Positions 9,067 to 17,889 of a stretch of 64,000 nt of DNA are shown here, piece by piece. How positions within the stretch are numbered: the stretch's first letter is position 1; each line of letters opens with the position of its first letter. A model generated the notes under the pieces. The model was not told the origin of the DNA, ran no database searches, and saw only the letters and a program-made list of their open reading frames with translations. A program made the translations under genes and the position numbers. The DNA comes from Erwinia pyri (GTDB lineage Bacteria > Pseudomonadota > Gammaproteobacteria > Enterobacterales > Enterobacteriaceae), in contig NZ_CP132353.1 in assembly GCF_030758455.1 (NCBI RefSeq), forward strand, positions 3,348,001-3,412,000. Direction: 5' to 3'.

Positions 9067-9095
9067 ACAGTGCGCTACTGTACTTAAGTATGGCT
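9067..9095. promoter_or_regulatory. Lux-box-like palindrome in the purK-luxR gap
   Basis: Two linked dyads occur: ACAGT-N5-ACTGT (9067-9081) and the perfect palindrome TACTTAAGTA (9081-9090). The 20-mer at 9076-9095 keeps CTGTAC in the left arm and agrees with an EsaR-type box, as I remember it, at roughly 13 of 20 positions. It lies about 350 bp before the luxR start, too far to be a simple luxR operator, so it may serve another transcript in this 437-bp gap. Confidence 0.35.
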
Positions 9096-9189
9096 ATCTA
9101 TTCGCTTCTGAAAATCGTATTGTATTCAGGAAGAAAAAATATAAATATTCTTGATTATTAGTACATTAGATTTAATTTGCCAACACCAA

Positions 9190-9270
9190 GGGAACCAGTA
9201 CCAAGCCGGAAGCGTTACAAAAGGTAAAGTAATCTTTCCTTTTGCTTCCCGAGTGCGATCTGGTTCACCC
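9190..9270. other. Nested inverted repeat, possible structured RNA
   Basis: Three stems nest inside one another: GAACCAG (9192-9198) with CTGGTTC (9260-9266), GGAAGC (9208-9213) with GCTTCC (9244-9249), and AAAAGG (9219-9224) with CCTTTT (9238-9243). They are separated by internal loops and a 5-base bulge. It occupies the middle of a 437-bp gap without a protein gene (9009-9445). No clear promoter or U-tract was found next to it, so whether it is an RNA, a leader or a DNA site is open. The rest of the gap is AT-rich before 9180 and featureless after 9270. Confidence 0.5.
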
Positions 9271-9445
9271 TCTAAATCTGCCCGTAACACCCCGTTTTTC
9301 CTGAATGTTCTCTCCCCTCTCTAACGCTTTATCAAGCGGTGCTGTTGATCCCTCTATGCTGCCCTTAGGGTTATGCGAAAGATTAAATATATGTTAAAGT
9401 CGCGCATCATCGATGGAAGCACTATTTTCCCAGGGAGATAATGAC

Positions 9446-10192
9446 ATGGCTAAATTATTTTTTAATAATCAGGCTATTAACACGTCAATCAAGGATTATC
9501 TGGAAAGAAAACTGGTTCAGTTCAATAACATTAAATATGCCTATGCCATTATGAGTAAAAGAAATCCTGCGGATTTCAGCATTATCTCTAACCGGCAAGA
9601 GTGGTTTAAGGTTTATATAGAGAACAACTTCCAGTTTATCGATCCGGTGTTAATGACTGCTCTGTATCGACTGTCGCCTTTCTCCTGGGATGAAAACCTG
9701 ATGCTGAATCAGGGGGTGAAGGTGCCAAAACTTTTTGATATGGCGCGTAACCACGATATTATCAATGGTTACACCTTTGTGCTGCACGACCATAATAATA
9801 ACCTGGTTGTGTTGTCGATCATGCTGGATAAGCACTGCGACGACAATATTGAAGAGTTGATTCAGCTTAATAAAAACAAGCTGCAAATGATCTTAATCAC
9901 CACCCATGAAAAACTGACTCAGCTCTATCAGGAGCAGGCCAGAAAAGCTGATTTTGAAGAGATGAATACCCGTGAGATTTTTTCGAACCGGGAAAATGAG
10001 ATCATCTACTGGGCCAGCGTGGGGAAATCCTATCAGGAGATCGCTCTTATCCTGGGTATCAAGCTGACCACGGTGAAGTATCACATGGGGAATGCGGTGA
10101 AGAAGCTTGGCGTGACCAATGCAAAACACGCCATCCGGCTTGGTATTGAGCTAAATCTGATCAGGCCTGTTCTCCCTGATGGGGAAGGTTAG
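9446..10192 (+). CDS. LuxR-family acyl-homoserine-lactone receptor, EsaR-like
   Basis: This 248-residue quorum-sensing regulator has an N-terminal AHL-binding domain and a C-terminal LuxR-type helix-turn-helix. Ligand-pocket residues conserved in the family are present as Trp53, Tyr57, Asp66, Pro67 and Trp81. The DNA-binding part runs from about 172 (SRENEIIYWASVGKSYQEIA) to about 225. The ATG at 9446 follows AGGGAG; an upstream in-frame ATG at 9413 was rejected because it has no ribosome-binding site and EsaR begins here. It resembles EsaR/EanR of Pantoea, which act as repressors released by AHL. It converges on the synthase gene and overlaps it by 42 bp. Confidence 0.93.
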   Translation: MAKLFFNNQAINTSIKDYLERKLVQFNNIKYAYAIMSKRNPADFSIISNRQEWFKVYIENNFQFIDPVLMTALYRLSPFSWDENLMLNQGVKVPKLFDMARNHDIINGYTFVLHDHNNNLVVLSIMLDKHCDDNIEELIQLNKNKLQMILITTHEKLTQLYQEQARKADFEEMNTREIFSNRENEIIYWASVGKSYQEIALILGIKLTTVKYHMGNAVKKLGVTNAKHAIRLGIELNLIRPVLPDGEG

Positions 10193-10810
10193 CGGCCAGC
10201 TGTCCAGTTCACAGCGGAGTGAAGGAACCCTGGACTCCACCAGCGACATCAGGGTTTTCTGGTTTCCTTCATCCACCGGCATGAAAATCAGATAGATATT
10301 CTCTTGCTTCTCCGATTTGCTCTGCTCCACTACCGAGACATCCCAGCCTGATTTTCTGAAGATCAGATACATGGGATGGCTCACAATGGCGTATATCCCC
10401 TCATAGCCATAGTGGCGGGCATAATTAATCATGGAAAGAAACAGCAGAGCACTTACCGGCTGCTGGCGAAGTTCCAGATTTTGAACACGCTCTTTGTCGA
10501 TAAACAAACGGCTGGCTTCCACATAATTCCCCTGCGGTAGCTCAACATTTTTAAACCAGTTTTTAAATGTGCCGGTAATCATATTAGGGTATTTAATTTC
10601 GATAAATCGCAGGCTGCAGATACAGATCTCTTTATAAATACCGAAAATATAAGTCGTGCGGGGATTATCATATTCATCCGACTCCATATTATTTTCAGCA
10701 TTGACCAGCCAGTTAAGCCGATCTTTAAACACCTTTTTTCTCAGCGTGAATAGCTCTTTTGATTTTAATTCAGAAAGAAAACTATAATTCACATCAAGCA
10801 AATGCAACAT
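10151..10810 (-). CDS. LuxI-family acyl-homoserine-lactone synthase, EsaI-like
   Basis: The enzyme makes an acyl-homoserine lactone from S-adenosylmethionine and acyl-ACP. With the start at MLHLLDV (219 residues) the invariant LuxI residues fall on Arg24, Phe28, Trp34, Asp45, Asp48, Arg68 and Phe82, with Glu98 and Arg101 one position after the standard numbering. This numbering favours the ATG at 10810 over the ATG at 10816. EsaI is about 210 residues, and the extra length here is at the C-terminus. The acyl chain cannot be read from the sequence; EsaI-type enzymes make 3-oxo-C6-HSL. The 3' end overlaps the luxR gene by 42 bp on the opposite strand. Confidence 0.93.
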   Translation of the reverse strand: MLHLLDVNYSFLSELKSKELFTLRKKVFKDRLNWLVNAENNMESDEYDNPRTTYIFGIYKEICICSLRFIEIKYPNMITGTFKNWFKNVELPQGNYVEASRLFIDKERVQNLELRQQPVSALLFLSMINYARHYGYEGIYAIVSHPMYLIFRKSGWDVSVVEQSKSEKQENIYLIFMPVDEGNQKTLMSLVESRVPSLRCELDSWPLTFPIRENRPDQI

Positions 10811-10947
10811 AATCATTCCATCCTTAGCTTAGCTTGCCGCCAATAATACCCTTATCATTCCTCAGTCACCAAGGATTATCCTGCGCCTTTGCTCCCTCGG
10901 CAGGTGAAAAGAGGTTGGGCAGAGCATAGTGTCCGGCAGGAAAGTAA

Positions 10948-10969
10948 AAGGCCGGTTTGCACCGGCCTT
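10948..10969 (-). terminator. Intrinsic terminator of the ybbAP operon
   Basis: AAGGCCGG (10948-10955) pairs with CCGGCCTT (10962-10969) around a 6-base loop. On the minus strand the stem ends in CCTTTTAC, just beyond the ybbP stop. Confidence 0.8.
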
Positions 10970-10991
10970 GATAATGGTGGAGTCAGGCTGG

Positions 10992-13409
10992 CTAAACCCC
11001 ATTAAAGCCGCGGAACAGCGCTTTGCCTTTCAACAGCCGGACGCCAAGCCAGCCCCCGCACAGGGAGAGCAGGATCGCGCCGGTCAGCGGCAGCGCTAAC
11101 CACAGCAGGAAGTCTGGCTCCCACGGGAAGTCGAACACCTTGCGTTGCAATCCCCATAATGCCGCTTCCGCACCCGTTGCGGCGGCAACGCCTGCCACTG
11201 CGCCCAGCAGCGCGAATTCGCACCACAGCGTCCCCCGCAGCAGCTTTTTGCTGGCTCCCAGCGTACGACAGACCACCAGCTCCTGCCTGCGCTGGCGCAT
11301 ACCTACCTGAATCTGCGCCAGCAGCAGCAGCACGCCGCAGGCGGTGACCAGCACCACCATGATTTCCAGCGCCTGGCTTACCTGCGCCAGCACCTGACCA
11401 ATCTGGCGCAGGATGCTGCCAATATCCAGTAAGCTCAGCGTCGGGAACTGCCGGTTTAACTCTGCCAGTAGCGTATTGTTGCCTTCCAGATGGAAGCTGG
11501 TGAGCCAGGTAGCGGGCTGGCCATCCAGCGCGCCGGCAGGGAAGATAAAGAAGAAGTTGGGTTTCAGGCTCTCCCAGTCTACTTTACGCAGACTGGTGAT
11601 TTTCGCCGAGAAGTCCTGGGTATCGCCAGTAAAGGTCAGGGTGTCGCCCAGCTTCACCCCCAGCCTGCCTGCCAGCTCCTCTTCGACTGAAACTTCGCCT
11701 TTGCCCGGCGGCCAGCTCCCTGCCGTTAACGGATTGTGATCCGGTAATTGTGCCTGCCAGGTCAGATTGAGTTCCCGGTTAAGGGCGTTATCCATCGCCG
11801 GATCGGCCGGTTTGCCATTAAGAGAGGTCAACCTGGCCCGGACAATCGGATAGAAGGTTTGCGGCATGACGTGATGTTGTTCCAGGAACGCTTTTACCTG
11901 CGGCACCTGGTCCTGAGTCATATTGAGCAGGAAATAGTTCGGGCTGCCTGGCGGAAGCTGCTGCTGCCAGCGATCGAGCAGATCGCCGCGCATCACCAGC
12001 AGCAGGGCCAGCAACATAAACGACAGCGAAAAAGCTGCCAGCTGACTGAGGGTGGTCCAGGGCTGTCGCAGTAACCGGTTGATCGCCAGCCGGAACGCCA
12101 GATTACGGACGCTAAGCCGACGCAGCAGCAGCAGTCCTGCCCACCCGATAGCGCCCAGTAACAGCGACAGCAGCACGATACCGACGACCAGCGCCCAGAG
12201 CAGCTTACTGCCGCCCACCAGCATCGCCAGCAGCCCAATCACCACCAGCGCCATCGCTGGCAGGTAATATTTCAGCGGCCAGACGTTGGCAACCGCATCG
12301 CGCCGAAGAACGCGTAAGGGCTGCGTCGCCAGCAGTAAACGGTAAGGGCGCAGCCCCACCAGCAGAGAAATAATAAACAGTGAGCCGATGGCCCACAGCC
12401 AGGGCCAGGCGCTGGCTGGCGGTAACTCCCCAGGTAAAACAGGCTTCAGCATCTGCTGCAGCAGCACTTCAAAGCCCATCCCCATCGCGCCACCGCAGAG
12501 GGCTGCCAGCAGCAATACCGCCAGCCACTGTCCGACAATGAGTTTTCTTAACGCTGCGCGATTCGCCCCCAGCGTTTTCAGCACCGCCACCAGATCGTAG
12601 CGGCTGCGGCAATAGTGACTCATAGCGACCGCTACGGCAGCTATCGCCAGCAGCAGCGTCAGCAGCGCCGAAAGCAGCAGAAATTGTTGCGCCCGCTGCA
12701 TCGATTTCCCCAGCGCATCTTCCGAGTTCTCAACGCTTATCCAGCGCTGTTCCGGCTTGATGCGGGTTTCGATATAGCGGTCATAGGCGCTGAGCTGCGC
12801 TGGCGTACCCGAAAATTTATAGCGCCACGTGACACGGCTGCCGGGCTGTATCGCCCCGGTCTTGCCCACGTCAGCCAGATTCATCAGCAGCCTTGGCGCG
12901 GTCTGAAAAGGGTTGAAGCCCGAATCAGGCTCCTGAATCACCTCCCCTGCCACGCGCAGCGTGGTATCACCCACATCAAGGTTCGCCCCGGTCTTGAGAT
13001 TCAGCAGCGCCAGCAGGCGCGGAGCCGCCAGCACCGTTCCCACTGCGGGTTTCACTCCTGCCGGTTCTGTTGCCAGCTTGCCGAACATCGGATAGAGATC
13101 GTCCACCGCTTTAACGGATGCCAGCTGCGGCGTATCAGCAGCAAAGGTCATGGTCATAAAGGTGAGCTGACGCCCTACCTGCAACCCCTCTTTGCGCGCC
13201 GCATCCAGCCACTCCTGCGGCACTTCGCGTGAGCTTTGCAGCGTTCTGTCACCGGCCATAAAGTCGCGGCTTTGCTGAGTCAGCCCCTTCTCCATTCTGT
13301 CGCTGAGCGAACCTAAAGCCAGCACGCAGGCCACCGCAAGGGTCAGCGCCAGCCAGACTATCAGCAGCGAAGGTGATTTCCATTCGCGCCAGAACCAGCG
13401 CCAGATCAT
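10992..13409 (-). CDS. ybbP: ABC transporter permease YbbP
   Basis: YbbP is the membrane subunit of the YbbAP transporter, a MacB/FtsX-fold exporter of the inner membrane. The 805-residue product (804 in E. coli) starts MIWRWFWREWKSPSLL and has one N-terminal helix, a large periplasmic region, then several helices in the middle (about 245-480) and three at the C-terminus (about 685-800). The start four codons into the open frame was chosen by comparison with E. coli YbbP; it gives a 4-bp ATGA overlap with ybbA. The substrate is not established from sequence. Confidence 0.95.
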   Translation of the reverse strand: MIWRWFWREWKSPSLLIVWLALTLAVACVLALGSLSDRMEKGLTQQSRDFMAGDRTLQSSREVPQEWLDAARKEGLQVGRQLTFMTMTFAADTPQLASVKAVDDLYPMFGKLATEPAGVKPAVGTVLAAPRLLALLNLKTGANLDVGDTTLRVAGEVIQEPDSGFNPFQTAPRLLMNLADVGKTGAIQPGSRVTWRYKFSGTPAQLSAYDRYIETRIKPEQRWISVENSEDALGKSMQRAQQFLLLSALLTLLLAIAAVAVAMSHYCRSRYDLVAVLKTLGANRAALRKLIVGQWLAVLLLAALCGGAMGMGFEVLLQQMLKPVLPGELPPASAWPWLWAIGSLFIISLLVGLRPYRLLLATQPLRVLRRDAVANVWPLKYYLPAMALVVIGLLAMLVGGSKLLWALVVGIVLLSLLLGAIGWAGLLLLRRLSVRNLAFRLAINRLLRQPWTTLSQLAAFSLSFMLLALLLVMRGDLLDRWQQQLPPGSPNYFLLNMTQDQVPQVKAFLEQHHVMPQTFYPIVRARLTSLNGKPADPAMDNALNRELNLTWQAQLPDHNPLTAGSWPPGKGEVSVEEELAGRLGVKLGDTLTFTGDTQDFSAKITSLRKVDWESLKPNFFFIFPAGALDGQPATWLTSFHLEGNNTLLAELNRQFPTLSLLDIGSILRQIGQVLAQVSQALEIMVVLVTACGVLLLLAQIQVGMRQRRQELVVCRTLGASKKLLRGTLWCEFALLGAVAGVAAATGAEAALWGLQRKVFDFPWEPDFLLWLALPLTGAILLSLCGGWLGVRLLKGKALFRGFNGV

Positions 13410-14092
13410 GCTTCCTCCCACAGCTTGCCGTCACGCACCCGCAGCCGCCGGTCGCAGCGAGCGGCAAGCTGCTCATCATGAGTCACCAGGATCAACGTGG
13501 TGGCAAAATCGCGGTTGAGGGAGAAGAGTAAATCGGCGATACGATCGCCCGTTTTACGGTCCAGATTACCCGTCGGCTCATCGGCAAACAGCAGTGCAGG
13601 CCGCCCGTTAAAGGCTCTGGCCAGCGCCACACGCTGCTGTTCCCCACCTGAAAGCTGCGACGGCAAATGCGTCAGTCGCTCTGCCAGGCCAAGCTGGGCC
13701 AGCAGTGCCTGAGCCTGCTCACGGCTCTGACGATCGCTCTCGCCTTTTAACAAGGCTGGAAGCTGAACGTTTTCCAGAGCATTTAGCGTGGGCACCAGCA
13801 TAAAGGACTGGAAAACAAACCCGACGCTTTTTGCCCGTAGTTCAGCGCGCTGCTCTTCATCCATCTGATGAAGCGGCGAGCCAAGCAGAAACACCTCGCC
13901 TTCAGAACCGTCATCCAGTCCCGCCAGGATCCCCAGCAGAGTAGACTTCCCGGAACCGGACTCGCCGATCAACGCAATGGTTTCAGCCGGTTTGACAACC
14001 AGCTCAACTCCGGTAAGGATGGAAAGCTGATGATCACCCTGACCGACGGACTTACTAAGACGATGAACTTCAAGAATGTTTTCCGCTGGCAT
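13406..14092 (-). CDS. ybbA: ABC transporter ATP-binding protein YbbA
   Basis: YbbA is the ATPase partner of YbbP. The 228-residue protein has Walker A GESGSGKST (about 43-51), a Q-loop in VFQSFM, the signature LSGGEQQR and Walker B LLFADEPTGNLD followed by the switch histidine in THDEQ. It begins MPAENILEVHRLSKSVG as in E. coli. Its first 30 bases overlap the 5' end of tesA on the other strand, so each gene's promoter lies inside the other's coding sequence or close to it. Confidence 0.97.
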   Translation of the reverse strand: MPAENILEVHRLSKSVGQGDHQLSILTGVELVVKPAETIALIGESGSGKSTLLGILAGLDDGSEGEVFLLGSPLHQMDEEQRAELRAKSVGFVFQSFMLVPTLNALENVQLPALLKGESDRQSREQAQALLAQLGLAERLTHLPSQLSGGEQQRVALARAFNGRPALLFADEPTGNLDRKTGDRIADLLFSLNRDFATTLILVTHDEQLAARCDRRLRVRDGKLWEEA

Positions 14093-14686
14093 TACCCTGT
14101 CCTGTTATTACTGGCTTTAATGACGCAGATGGCGACGGCGGCAGACAAGCTGCTGGTGCTGGGCGACAGTTTAAGCGCCGGTTACCGGATGTCTGCCGCC
14201 ACCGCGTGGCCTGCGTTACTCAATGATAAATGGCAGAAATCCCCGGCCATTATTAACGGTAGCATAAGTGGCGATACCGCCACCCAGGGGCTAGCGCGGC
14301 TGCCCTCTTTGCTGAAACAGCATCAGCCGCGTTGGGTACTGATAGAGCTGGGAGGAAACGACGGATTACGCGGATTCCCACCGCAGAAGATCGAGCAGGA
14401 TCTCAGTAAAATTATTGCTCAGATCAAGGCCGCAAATGCCCAGCCGCTGCTGATGCAAATTCGTTTACCGGCCAATTATGGCCGCCGCTATACCGAATCT
14501 TTCAGTGACATTTACCCGAAGCTGGCGAAAGAGTTTTCCGTTCCGCTGGTGCCCTTCTTTATGGAGCAGGTCTATCTGAAGCCGGAATGGATGCAACAGG
14601 ATGGGATCCACCCTAATCCCGATGCGCAGCCCTTTATTGCCGGCCTGATGGCAAAAGAACTGGCTCCCCTAGTTAAGCACGAGTAA
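14063..14686 (+). CDS. tesA: Acyl-CoA thioesterase I / lysophospholipase L1 TesA
   Basis: TesA is a periplasmic SGNH-type esterase with thioesterase, lysophospholipase and protease-I activity. The 207-residue precursor (208 in E. coli) starts MNFKNVFRWHYPVLLLLALM and has a signal peptide cleaved after about residue 26 (ATAA-DKLLV). The catalytic serine lies in LGDSLSAG and the Asp-His pair in DGIHPN; the oxyanion motifs GDT and GGND are present. A much longer upstream frame was rejected since it runs through ybbA antisense. It is divergent from ybbAP with a 30-bp overlap of coding sequences. Confidence 0.96.
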   Translation: MNFKNVFRWHYPVLLLLALMTQMATAADKLLVLGDSLSAGYRMSAATAWPALLNDKWQKSPAIINGSISGDTATQGLARLPSLLKQHQPRWVLIELGGNDGLRGFPPQKIEQDLSKIIAQIKAANAQPLLMQIRLPANYGRRYTESFSDIYPKLAKEFSVPLVPFFMEQVYLKPEWMQQDGIHPNPDAQPFIAGLMAKELAPLVKHE

Positions 14687-14717
14687 CGGGGTTTGCAGAC
14701 GGCTCACAGGTAAAGTT

Positions 14718-15491
14718 ATGCAAAAAATCATAGTAATAACCGGCTGTTCCAGCGGTATTGGCCTGGTGGCCGCCAACGATTTATTACGCCGTGGCTATCA
14801 GATTTTAGCCGCCTGCCGGAAGCCGGAAGATGTACTGCGCATGAACGATCTTGGGTTTACCGGCATCGAGCTGGATCTGAACAGCAGCGAGAGCGTGGAG
14901 CGGGCTGCCGCGGAAATTATCGCGCTGAGCGGAAACCGTCTTTATGGCCTGTTCAACAACGGCGGCTATGGCGTTTATGGCCCGCTGGAATCGATCGGCC
15001 GCCAGCAGTTGGAACAGCAGTTTGCGACTAACCTTTTTGGCACGCACCAGCTGACAACCCTGCTGCTGCCCGCTTTGCGTGCCAGCGGCGAGGCGAGAAT
15101 AATCAACACCAGCTCCGTACTGGGGCTTATCTCTACGCCGGGACGGGGCGCTTATGCTGCCAGTAAATATGCGCTGGAAGCCTGGTCGGATGCGCTACGG
15201 ATGGAGCTGCACGGCAGCGGTGTGCGCGTCAGTCTGATTGAACCTGGCCCTATTCACACCCGCTTTACCGATAACGTCAGCCAGGCTCAGCAGGATAAAC
15301 CGGTAAAAAATCCCGGCATCGCCGCCCGCTTCACGCTACCGCCTGAGGCAATTTTACCGAAATTACGCCATGCTTTAGAGAGCAGGCACCCCCGCCTTCG
15401 CTACCCGGTGACCCTGGTCGCGCAGGGTATGACGGTGTTACGCCGTTTGCTGCCGGGCTGGATGCTGGATCGCATTCTGCGTGGGAAATAA
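14718..15491 (+). CDS. ybbO: Short-chain dehydrogenase/reductase YbbO
   Basis: The 257-residue classical SDR has the N-terminal cofactor motif TGCSSGIG (about 8-15), the NNGG variant of NNAG (about 80-83), and the catalytic Ser with YAASK (Tyr/Lys near 152-156). It follows tesA by 31 bp as in E. coli. E. coli YbbO reduces aldehydes with NADPH, which fits the family. A C-terminal hydrophobic stretch may associate with the membrane. Confidence 0.92.
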   Translation: MQKIIVITGCSSGIGLVAANDLLRRGYQILAACRKPEDVLRMNDLGFTGIELDLNSSESVERAAAEIIALSGNRLYGLFNNGGYGVYGPLESIGRQQLEQQFATNLFGTHQLTTLLLPALRASGEARIINTSSVLGLISTPGRGAYAASKYALEAWSDALRMELHGSGVRVSLIEPGPIHTRFTDNVSQAQQDKPVKNPGIAARFTLPPEAILPKLRHALESRHPRLRYPVTLVAQGMTVLRRLLPGWMLDRILRGK

Positions 15492-15568
15492 GCACAAAGC
15501 GGCGATAAGCCTTGAAGCGCCGCGCTGTGCCCCAATAAAGTAAGAAACCCTGTAAAAGAGACGAATTC

Positions 15569-16426
15569 ATGTCACCACAAGCCGCAATAGTTACGATTAA
15601 CGAAACCAACCTGCAACAGACACTTGAGCAGTCGATGCAGCTGCCGGTGCTGTTCTATTTCTGGTCCGCCCGTAGCCAGCACTGCCAGGAGCTGACGCCC
15701 GTTCTGGAGCGCCTTGCGCAGGAGTATGCCGGGCAGTTTGTGCTGGCAGAGCTGGACTGCGATGCAGAGCCTGCGGTAGCGCAGCAGTTCGGCCTGCGCT
15801 CTGTGCCTACCGTCTATCTGTTCCAGGATGGCCAGCCGGTTGACGGCTTCCAGGGGCCGCAGCCTGAAGAGGCGATCCGCGCCCTGCTGCAGAAAGTGCT
15901 GCCGAAAGAGGAGGAGCTGAAGGCGCAGGAAGGCATGCAGCTGATGGAAGAGGGTAAAGTGCTGGATGCGCTGCCGCTGTTAAAAGAGGCCTGGCAGCTG
16001 AGCAACCAGAACAGCGAGATGGGGTTCCTGCTGGCAGAAGCGCTGATTGCGCTGAACCGTAGCGAAGAAGCTGAGGCCGTGCTTGCCGTGGTGCCGCTGC
16101 AGGATAAAGATACCCGCTATCAGGGACTGATGGCGCAGATCGATCTGCTGAAACAGGCTGCCGATACGCCAGAGATCCAGCAGTTGCAGCAGCAGATTGA
16201 ACAGGAGCCGGAAAATGCCGAGCTGGCGACCAAGCTGGCGGTGCAGCTGCATCACGTAGGGCGTAATGAAGAGGCGCTTGAGCTGCTGTTTGGCTTCCTG
16301 AAAAAAGATTTAGGCGCGGCTGATGGCCAGGCGCGCAAAATGCTGCAGGAAATTCTGGCAGCGCTGGGAACGGGAGATGCGCTGGCGGCGAAATACCGTC
16401 GTCAACTCTACGCCCTGCTCTACTAA
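15569..16426 (+). CDS. cnoX: Chaperedoxin CnoX
   Basis: The 285-residue protein has an N-terminal thioredoxin fold and a C-terminal TPR region. The active site reads SQHC, not CxxC, which is typical of CnoX (YbbN) proteins of enterobacteria and means no classical disulfide reductase activity. The thioredoxin fold continues to the cis-proline loop SVPTVYLF. From about residue 115 onwards the sequence is helical with TPR-like repeats. In E. coli, CnoX protects proteins under hypochlorous acid stress and passes clients to GroEL. In E. coli ybbL and ybbM lie between this gene and qmcA; they are absent here. Confidence 0.95.
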   Translation: MSPQAAIVTINETNLQQTLEQSMQLPVLFYFWSARSQHCQELTPVLERLAQEYAGQFVLAELDCDAEPAVAQQFGLRSVPTVYLFQDGQPVDGFQGPQPEEAIRALLQKVLPKEEELKAQEGMQLMEEGKVLDALPLLKEAWQLSNQNSEMGFLLAEALIALNRSEEAEAVLAVVPLQDKDTRYQGLMAQIDLLKQAADTPEIQQLQQQIEQEPENAELATKLAVQLHHVGRNEEALELLFGFLKKDLGAADGQARKMLQEILAALGTGDALAAKYRRQLYALLY

Positions 16427-16507
16427 AACTTTACAACCCATCCAGTATGCTGCTGGACGGGACTGGGCCGAATGAATCGGCCCATGTAACAACAATCCGG
16501 AGGTTAT

Positions 16508-17425
16508 ATGCTGACTGTGATTCCCGTTATTATCGTGCTGGCCCTGATCATCGTCTGGTCAGGGATCAAAATCGTCCCACAGGGCTATCAGTGGACCGTG
16601 GAGCGCTTTGGCCGCTATACCAAAACGCTGCAGCCCGGCCTGAATCTGCTGGTGCCTTTTATGGATCGTGTGGGTCGCAAGATCAGCATGATGGAGCAGG
16701 TGCTCGATATCCCCTCTCAGGAGATCATCTCAAAAGATAACGCCAGCGTGACCATTGATGCGGTCTGCTTTACGCAGGTGGTGGATGCCCCGCGCGCCGC
16801 TTATGAGGTGAGCAATCTTGAGCTGGCTATCGTTAACCTCACCATGACCAATATGCGTACCGTGCTCGGCTCTATGGAGCTGGATGAGATGCTCTCACAG
16901 CGCGATAACATCAACACCCGGCTGCTGCGGATCGTGGATGAGGCGACCAATCCGTGGGGGGTGAAAATTACCCGCATCGAGATCCGCGACGTCCGGCCAC
17001 CGGCGGAGCTGATAGCCTCCATGAATGCGCAGATGAAAGCGGAACGAACCAAGCGCGCCGATATTCTGGAAGCGGAAGGCGTCCGTCAGGCGGCGATCCT
17101 GCGGGCAGAAGGTGAAAAGCAGTCACAGATCCTGAAAGCCGAGGGGGAGCGTCAGTCCGCGTTCCTTCAGGCTGAAGCGCGTGAACGAAGCGCCGAGGCG
17201 GAAGCGCGCGCTACCAAAATGGTCTCTGAAGCGATTGCCGCTGGCGACATTCAGGCCATCAACTACTTTGTGGCACAGAAGTACACCGATGCTCTGCAAA
17301 AAATTGGCACCTCAAACAGCAGCAAAATGGTGCTGATGCCGCTGGAGGCCAGCAGCCTGATGGGATCTATCGCCGGGATTTCCGAGCTGCTAAGCGAGAC
17401 CAAAAAAGATCGGGGCGTAAAATGA
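16508..17425 (+). CDS. qmcA: SPFH/band 7 membrane protein QmcA
   Basis: QmcA is a stomatin/prohibitin-like inner-membrane protein. The 305 residues equal the E. coli length. An N-terminal helix (about 3-22) is followed by the SPFH domain starting near [15 protein letters not shown], and from about residue 180 a long Glu/Ala/Arg-rich coiled coil ([20 protein letters not shown]). CGGAGG precedes the ATG. The last codon overlaps the start of ybbJ by 4 bp (ATGA), matching the usual pairing of SPFH proteins with NfeD-type partners. Confidence 0.96.
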   Translation: MLTVIPVIIVLALIIVWSGIKIVPQGYQWTVERFGRYTKTLQPGLNLLVPFMDRVGRKISMMEQVLDIPSQEIISKDNASVTIDAVCFTQVVDAPRAAYEVSNLELAIVNLTMTNMRTVLGSMELDEMLSQRDNINTRLLRIVDEATNPWGVKITRIEIRDVRPPAELIASMNAQMKAERTKRADILEAEGVRQAAILRAEGEKQSQILKAEGERQSAFLQAEARERSAEAEARATKMVSEAIAAGDIQAINYFVAQKYTDALQKIGTSNSSKMVLMPLEASSLMGSIAGISELLSETKKDRGVK

Positions 17426-17889
17426 TCGCCGAGCTGATAGCCAACCCGTGGTGGCTCTGGCTGTCGGTGGGCGGCATCCTGCTGGCTGCTGAAATGCTGG
17501 GCGCCAGCGGCTATCTGCTCTGGAGCGGCGTGGCGGCGGTGCTGGTCAGCGTGCTGGTCTGGCTGGTACCGTTACCCTGGGAGTGGCAGGGACTCAGCTT
17601 TGCCCTGCTGACTATCCTTTCCGCGCTCTGGTGGTACAGATGGCTGAAAGGACGCGATCGGCAGCAGCCCCCCTCCTCGCTTAATCAACGCGGCAATCAG
17701 CTGATTGGCCGCGAGCTGACGCTGGAGGAGGCGCTGATTGATGGCTTCGGCCACGTGCGAATTGGCGACAGCGGCTGGCGCGTGCAGGCGACAGAAAACC
17801 TTCCGGCCGGCACGCCCGTCACGGTGGTGGCCGTGGAAGGCGTGACCCTGAGGATTGTCAGGCGCGCAGGAAATCGTGCCAGCGTCTGA
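17422..17889 (+). CDS. ybbJ: NfeD-like membrane protein YbbJ
   Basis: The 155-residue protein has two or three membrane helices in the first 75 residues, followed by a small beta-barrel (OB-fold) domain near 95-150 ([20 protein letters not shown]). This is the short NfeD1b-like architecture that works with an SPFH protein, here QmcA, with which it overlaps by 4 bp. Its 3' end overlaps the convergent solute-binding-protein gene by 32 bp. Confidence 0.93.
   Translation: MIAELIANPWWLWLSVGGILLAAEMLGASGYLLWSGVAAVLVSVLVWLVPLPWEWQGLSFALLTILSALWWYRWLKGRDRQQPPSSLNQRGNQLIGRELTLEEALIDGFGHVRIGDSGWRVQATENLPAGTPVTVVAVEGVTLRIVRRAGNRASV

Noticed and set aside
9067..9081. ACAGT-N5-ACTGT as a standalone lux box
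   Set aside because: Lux boxes carry CTG on the left and CAG on the right; this dyad has the opposite order. Only the overlapping 20-mer at 9076-9095 fits.
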